DNA of 64,000 bases from assembly GCA_963377175.1 (NCBI GenBank), contig CAUJNA010001014.1, positions 1-64,000 on the forward strand, given 5' to 3'. Source of the stretch: Effrenium voratum (taxonomy: Eukaryota; Sar; Dinophyceae; Suessiales; Symbiodiniaceae). Both the position numbers and the translations under genes were made by a program. Under the pieces are notes generated by a model. That model was not told the DNA's origin. It worked only from the letters and a program-made list of their open reading frames with translations, and ran no database searches. Positions within the stretch are counted from its first letter, which is position 1. Every line of letters begins with the position of its first letter. Below are positions 60,843 through 64,000 of the stretch, piece by piece.

Positions 60843-62104
60843 TGCTCAGCAACAAGCGGCGGCATTTTGCTGGCACGGGACTGCACCCCAGCGGCTGCGC
60901 GCAACAAGTGGATGGAAGAGTGCTGTGATTTATTGGCCGACAACTGCAAACGTTGGACAGCATCATCAATCGAAACTGCGGGAGGCTGCCAACCTCTTTT
61001 GGCACATTCTGAAGCGAATGCAGACGCAATTTCAAGCGCCAACAGCATAGGGTATGCGGCTTCCTCCTTCGTGGCAAATTCCCGTTTGCCATGCTTCCAA
61101 GTCAATCCCCAAGGCAGGTGCACGTGTGACGGGGACTGACCTGGGCACTCTTTGCGGATTTTGCTAATGCCCGGGACATTGTGAGCAAGCACAGTCCATT
61201 TTGGTCGTCTGCCGCCATATGCGCATGCCTGATGCGCAGTGAACTGTAAACGAAAAGGGAGCTTTTTCCATGCATCTGTTAGCCAAAACAAAGATGAACG
61301 AGGGTTTTCCACACAGATTAACATGTCCCGCTGGTGGCAAAAGACAAGTACATGATGCATAGCCAGGGAAACCCTGAGAGCGTCTTGGCCTTGAAGATGC
61401 GCAAAGCCATTCGGCTTAAGTGCAGAGCGCAATGGTTTGGGGCCTGGCAGCTTGCGACCCCTCGCATCATGAAGGGCGATGGTTCTGGCCTGGCTACAAG
61501 TTCCGCATGGCGGTGCAGCAAAGATACCAAGCACATTTGGACTCCGCAACCAGGTCCACAACAGTTCCATGCCTTCATCTGTGGTGAGGTCTGCCACCAT
61601 TACTGGCCCAGATGACATTATCTTAACGTGGTCCACACCAAAGCAACGCTTAAGGCCAAGGCTCCTTAAACACGCGGTAACTCTGGCTGATCCGGCAAAG
61701 ATTTCAATGATAACTGGATGACTCGTGCAAAGTCGGGATGGAGCACTGGTACATGCTTGAGGCTGGGGCACTGGCACTTCAAGCGGATGCACATGCCCAT
61801 GCACATGAGGACTATCGCTCATTTCCTGAGTTGTCCGGGATTCGTCAAGAACGTCGCTCGTTGGGTTTGTCAAGTTCACACTGACACGTGGAGTCACATC
61901 ATCCGTGAAAATTTCAAGAGGATTATCATTAGGATTGGTCAAAATTGCAACATCGAGTTCTTCTGTGGCGGGCTGTGGCCTCACGAGTGCGTCCTGCTGA
62001 GGTGCTTCAAATTTTCCCAAGAAATGCATTGGCACACATTCGCCACTAGGCGCACTCAGCAGCTCAACAGGGTTCACGGGCAGCTGCGGCTGCCCCACAT
62101 CGAT
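60779..62104 (-). CDS. C5-methyltransferase-like domain (methyltransferase-RT element)
   Basis: After a Pro/Thr-rich linker: PVIIEIFAGSARVTACLRSLG (motif I), RCFGVDHVK (motif II), MVADLTT, then GIFAAPPCGTCSQARTIAL (motif IV, Pro-Pro-Cys) and DMLICVENPRSSLFWLTDAW (motif VI, ENP). These are the best-preserved C5 motifs of the three elements. A later part (CAYGGRRPKWTVLAHNV) matches the family's tail. The frame runs into the RT extension without a clear boundary at about 60,800. The first codon after the preceding stop is GTG; the true link is to the gag-like ORF by -1 shift or reinitiation. Confidence 0.75.
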   Translation of the reverse strand: MDVGQPQLPVNPVELLSAPSGECVPMHFLGKFEAPQQDALVRPQPATEELDVAILTNPNDNPLEIFTDDVTPRVSVNLTNPTSDVLDESRTTQEMSDSPHVHGHVHPLEVPVPQPQACTSAPSRLCTSHPVIIEIFAGSARVTACLRSLGLKRCFGVDHVKIMSSGPVMVADLTTDEGMELLWTWLRSPNVLGIFAAPPCGTCSQARTIALHDARGRKLPGPKPLRSALKPNGFAHLQGQDALRVSLAMHHVLVFCHQRDMLICVENPRSSLFWLTDAWKKLPFRLQFTAHQACAYGGRRPKWTVLAHNVPGISKIRKECPGQSPSHVHLPWGLTWKHGKREFATKEEAAYPMLLALEIASAFASECAKRGWQPPAVSIDDAVQRLQLSANKSQHSSIHLLRAAAGVQSRASKMPPLVAEHCQILQGYGPLKLLQEAPVSQ

Positions 62105-63174
62105 CACTTAGAGGACTTCTTGTGCTGAGCAAGCGTGTGAGGCTCGAAGCACACCGGGCAAACATGCCTCCCTTTGTTGCATTCTCCTCCATCGCTATGC
62201 TTCTTGGCAGGTGGGCCATGACCGCCCTCTGATTTCTTGGCTTGCGGAATCACGGTCCTAGTTGGCAGAGGCAGCAACGCAAAACTGACCTGATAGCTCT
62301 CGAGGGCTTTCATCAATGCAGCATCCATTGGGCACACACCTGCAGCATCCCGCCTTGGCTTCACACCGTCCTCGATGAGCTTGGTAAAGACGAGCTTGTC
62401 GGCTTGCACTAGCTGGGGCAAAGCACAACGAGAATACCCTGGGGGCGGCTCACGATGACAGTGCGAAAACAGTGAATTCACGTAACGCTCATAGTCCAAA
62501 AACGAGACCGCCTCTGCAAACGCAAAAGCCAGACCTCTGCGCCTGAACGCTTCCAACAGCTTCAACGAATCGTGGACCTGCATGTCTGGCACCACCACCT
62601 GCTCTTTGATCGATAGCTTGTCGGACTCAAATTCCAGTTGTTTCTTCGGATTGCTGGCTGCGGTAACTTCATGCACGCGGGAGATACAACGCTCAGGTGG
62701 TATGTATCTCAGCTGACCAGATTCACGCTGTTGGGCGCACAAATCCAGCAAGGCGTGGCCCGGCTCCATCGGTCCTTCAATCAGAACACCTATCAAGGTA
62801 TCCCTAAGGTGCTTCATCCTGCGGTCCCTTTCGGCTTCCGGCACCTTCTTCAGGGCAGCACTGTCTGGGTTCACCACTTGCTCCCGCAATGCCGCCAGGA
62901 CCAGTGTTTGGCTTTCAAACAGCAGACGCTTGATCGCCGACGTGTCGCCCAGCGAAACATTTGCGTCCACTGTGGATTGTACCCAATTTGTAAAACTTGC
63001 TTCATCTAATGGTTGCCCAGGTTGCCCATGAGCATAGGCCAAACTTCCCATGGAGTTCAGGCCCAGCCTTCGCAATGTCCGCAGTGCTGCATCTCCAAGA
63101 CGCACCTCGCCTGCTCTCTTTGAGAAATGAGCCTCTGAATCTATAAGCGAGGCCATGGCGTAAGCGCGAAGCAA
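62104..63174 (-). CDS. Gag-like ORF with C-terminal Cys/His (methyltransferase-RT element)
   Basis: 356 codons from MLRAYAMASLIDSEAHF. Helical charged sequence with LLFESQTLVLAALREQ, FRRRGLAFAFAEAVSFLDY and a region FSHCHREPPPGYSRC. A basic tail ends GRHVCPVCFEPHTLAQHKK, a C-x2-C-x5-H…H zinc-site candidate. Position and Cys/His tail suggest a nucleocapsid-like role. The stop overlaps the downstream frame. Confidence 0.6.
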   Translation of the reverse strand: MLRAYAMASLIDSEAHFSKRAGEVRLGDAALRTLRRLGLNSMGSLAYAHGQPGQPLDEASFTNWVQSTVDANVSLGDTSAIKRLLFESQTLVLAALREQVVNPDSAALKKVPEAERDRRMKHLRDTLIGVLIEGPMEPGHALLDLCAQQRESGQLRYIPPERCISRVHEVTAASNPKKQLEFESDKLSIKEQVVVPDMQVHDSLKLLEAFRRRGLAFAFAEAVSFLDYERYVNSLFSHCHREPPPGYSRCALPQLVQADKLVFTKLIEDGVKPRRDAAGVCPMDAALMKALESYQVSFALLPLPTRTVIPQAKKSEGGHGPPAKKHSDGGECNKGRHVCPVCFEPHTLAQHKKSSK

Positions 63175-63499
63175 GCAGTACTAACGTGACAACCGTACGA
63201 CAAACCAAACAATTCAAAACATGGCACATCTCAAAGACCACAGGGAAGCTCACCCAAAAGAAATTCGGCACGAGGGGTTGACGAAACAAGGTACCTCAAT
63301 GACATGAATGCACCCTGTCCTAACTCTTGAGCCTCTCTGTGCCGAATCAAAACTTGATTCAAAATGCACTCAACGCCCATTGGCCACTCACTCTCGCCCA
63401 TTGGCGCGGCACAATCTGCCTTTTGTGACACATGGCGAGGTGATATCTCATGGCCCATCGGCCGTGCACATTTGCACATTGAGCTTCGCATTCGAAGCA
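63175..63499. other. No clear gene
   Basis: Contains a short repeated word CCCATTGGC/GCCCATCGGCC (63,377-63,462). No coding frame of note. Confidence 0.4.
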
Positions 63500-64000
63500 T
63501 CACCACCGCTTCCTGCAGAGTGAGCAATCTGCATTTGCCTCGTGCTCTTGACGAGACTCCTCATAATTGGAATTCAATCTGCGGCCACACGCAGTGAGTC
63601 GGCTCCCTTCACTATAGGTAGCTTCATCCATCTTGCATAAGTGCAAGATGCGAGACTTCTTGTGAACAAACCATTTCTCAACATTAATGACTGGCCGCTG
63701 GCGAATGGCCGGTGTAGCATTTCCCTCATCACCTCCAACATCGGATTGCACGCCATCACTGGCTTGATCATCAGCTGAACTGACACTGCCTTGCTCATCA
63801 TCTGAGCTTTGCACAATTTCCTCAACAGGACCTGCACTGTCAGCTTCAAACGATTGTTCCTTAACAGCTTGGCTGCATGCAACTTCTCCCGCATCATGGG
63901 GGGTTTTGAAATAGTCACTTCGTGAAGCATCTGGCACAAACTGCCCGGCTGCAATTTCAGTGATGACCTTTTCCAACTGCTTCGCTGGGCCAATCACCAA
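63500..64000 (-). CDS. Partial ORF with acidic linker and Cys/His cluster, runs off the window
   Basis: 166 codons, open at the window edge: QLEKVITEIAAGQFVP, an Asp/Ser/Glu-rich linker, then VEKWFVHKKSRILHLCK, LTACGRRLNSNYEE and ADCSLCRKRW at the end. The cluster H-x-C…C-G-R…C-x-x-C could bind one zinc. Similar short modules precede gag-like ORFs in dinoflagellate retroelements, so this is probably an upstream part of the element at 58.7-63.2 kb. Confidence 0.5.
   Translation of the reverse strand: MVIGPAKQLEKVITEIAAGQFVPDASRSDYFKTPHDAGEVACSQAVKEQSFEADSAGPVEEIVQSSDDEQGSVSSADDQASDGVQSDVGGDEGNATPAIRQRPVINVEKWFVHKKSRILHLCKMDEATYSEGSRLTACGRRLNSNYEESRQEHEANADCSLCRKRW

Larger units (their letters stand above)
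58686..63174 (-). mobile_element. Retroelement: gag-like ORF, methyltransferase, RT, RNase H
   Basis: Domain order from the right: gag-like protein (63,174-62,104), C5-methyltransferase-like domain (about 61,730-61,020), RT (60,840-59,430), RNase H (59,420-58,686). No integrase, recombinase or terminal repeats were seen, so its class is open; RT and RNase H resemble DIRS-type ones. The gag-like stop and the next ORF overlap by a few bases in the -1 frame (…AAGTGATCG…). The RT and RNase H are in overlapping frames with one-base shifts near 59,900 and 59,400. Confidence 0.75.

Overview
This window looks like nuclear DNA of a dinoflagellate, probably Symbiodiniaceae or a relative. Evidence: many tiny exons with GC or GA donors beside ordinary GT donors (always AG acceptors), short matches to the 3' end of the dinoflagellate spliced leader, retroelements carrying DNA-methyltransferase-like domains, and very large satellites. 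No bacterial or organellar operon, rRNA, tRNA or CRISPR array was recognised.

Layout. (1) 1.7-21.8 kb, minus strand: scattered exons that read, in collinear order, as one receptor-like gene: solute-binding-type ectodomain end (21.8-21.1 kb), cysteine-rich exons (20.6, 14.1, 12.8 kb), membrane region (11.2, 3.9, 3.3 kb) and a TIR-like cytoplasmic module (3.0-2.2 kb). Its presumed introns hold a tyrosine-recombinase retrotransposon with a methyltransferase domain (about 4.15-9.49 kb), a trinucleotide tract (14.3-14.9 kb) and a 5.3-kb satellite of 13-bp then 11-bp units (15.2-20.5 kb). (2) 22.1-23.1 kb: an 80-bp minisatellite. (3) 24.17-31.65 kb and 50.80-57.82 kb: a direct segmental duplication. 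Each copy has two minus-strand genes: a multi-exon gene of unknown function and a small P-loop ATPase-like gene. (4) 32.1-35.1 kb: tandem array of a roughly 360-bp exon pair. (5) 35.4-36.5 kb: a plus-strand gene for a low-complexity acidic/lysine-rich protein.

(6) 38.7-50.8 kb: a decayed Ty1/copia element with a very long gag and extra methyltransferase-like and dUTPase domains between integrase and reverse transcriptase. Its middle 5 kb (protease to dUTPase) lies on the opposite strand from gag and RT/RNase H, as if inverted in place between a 6-bp inverted microhomology. (7) 58.7-63.2 kb: a third retroelement (gag-like ORF, methyltransferase, RT, RNase H), with the edge of another cysteine-bearing ORF at the window end.

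The most notable theme is that three unrelated retroelement types here each carry a C5-methyltransferase-like domain, and one also carries a dUTPase. Coding calls rest on reading frames, motifs and splice-phase agreement by eye; exact exon ends need transcripts.
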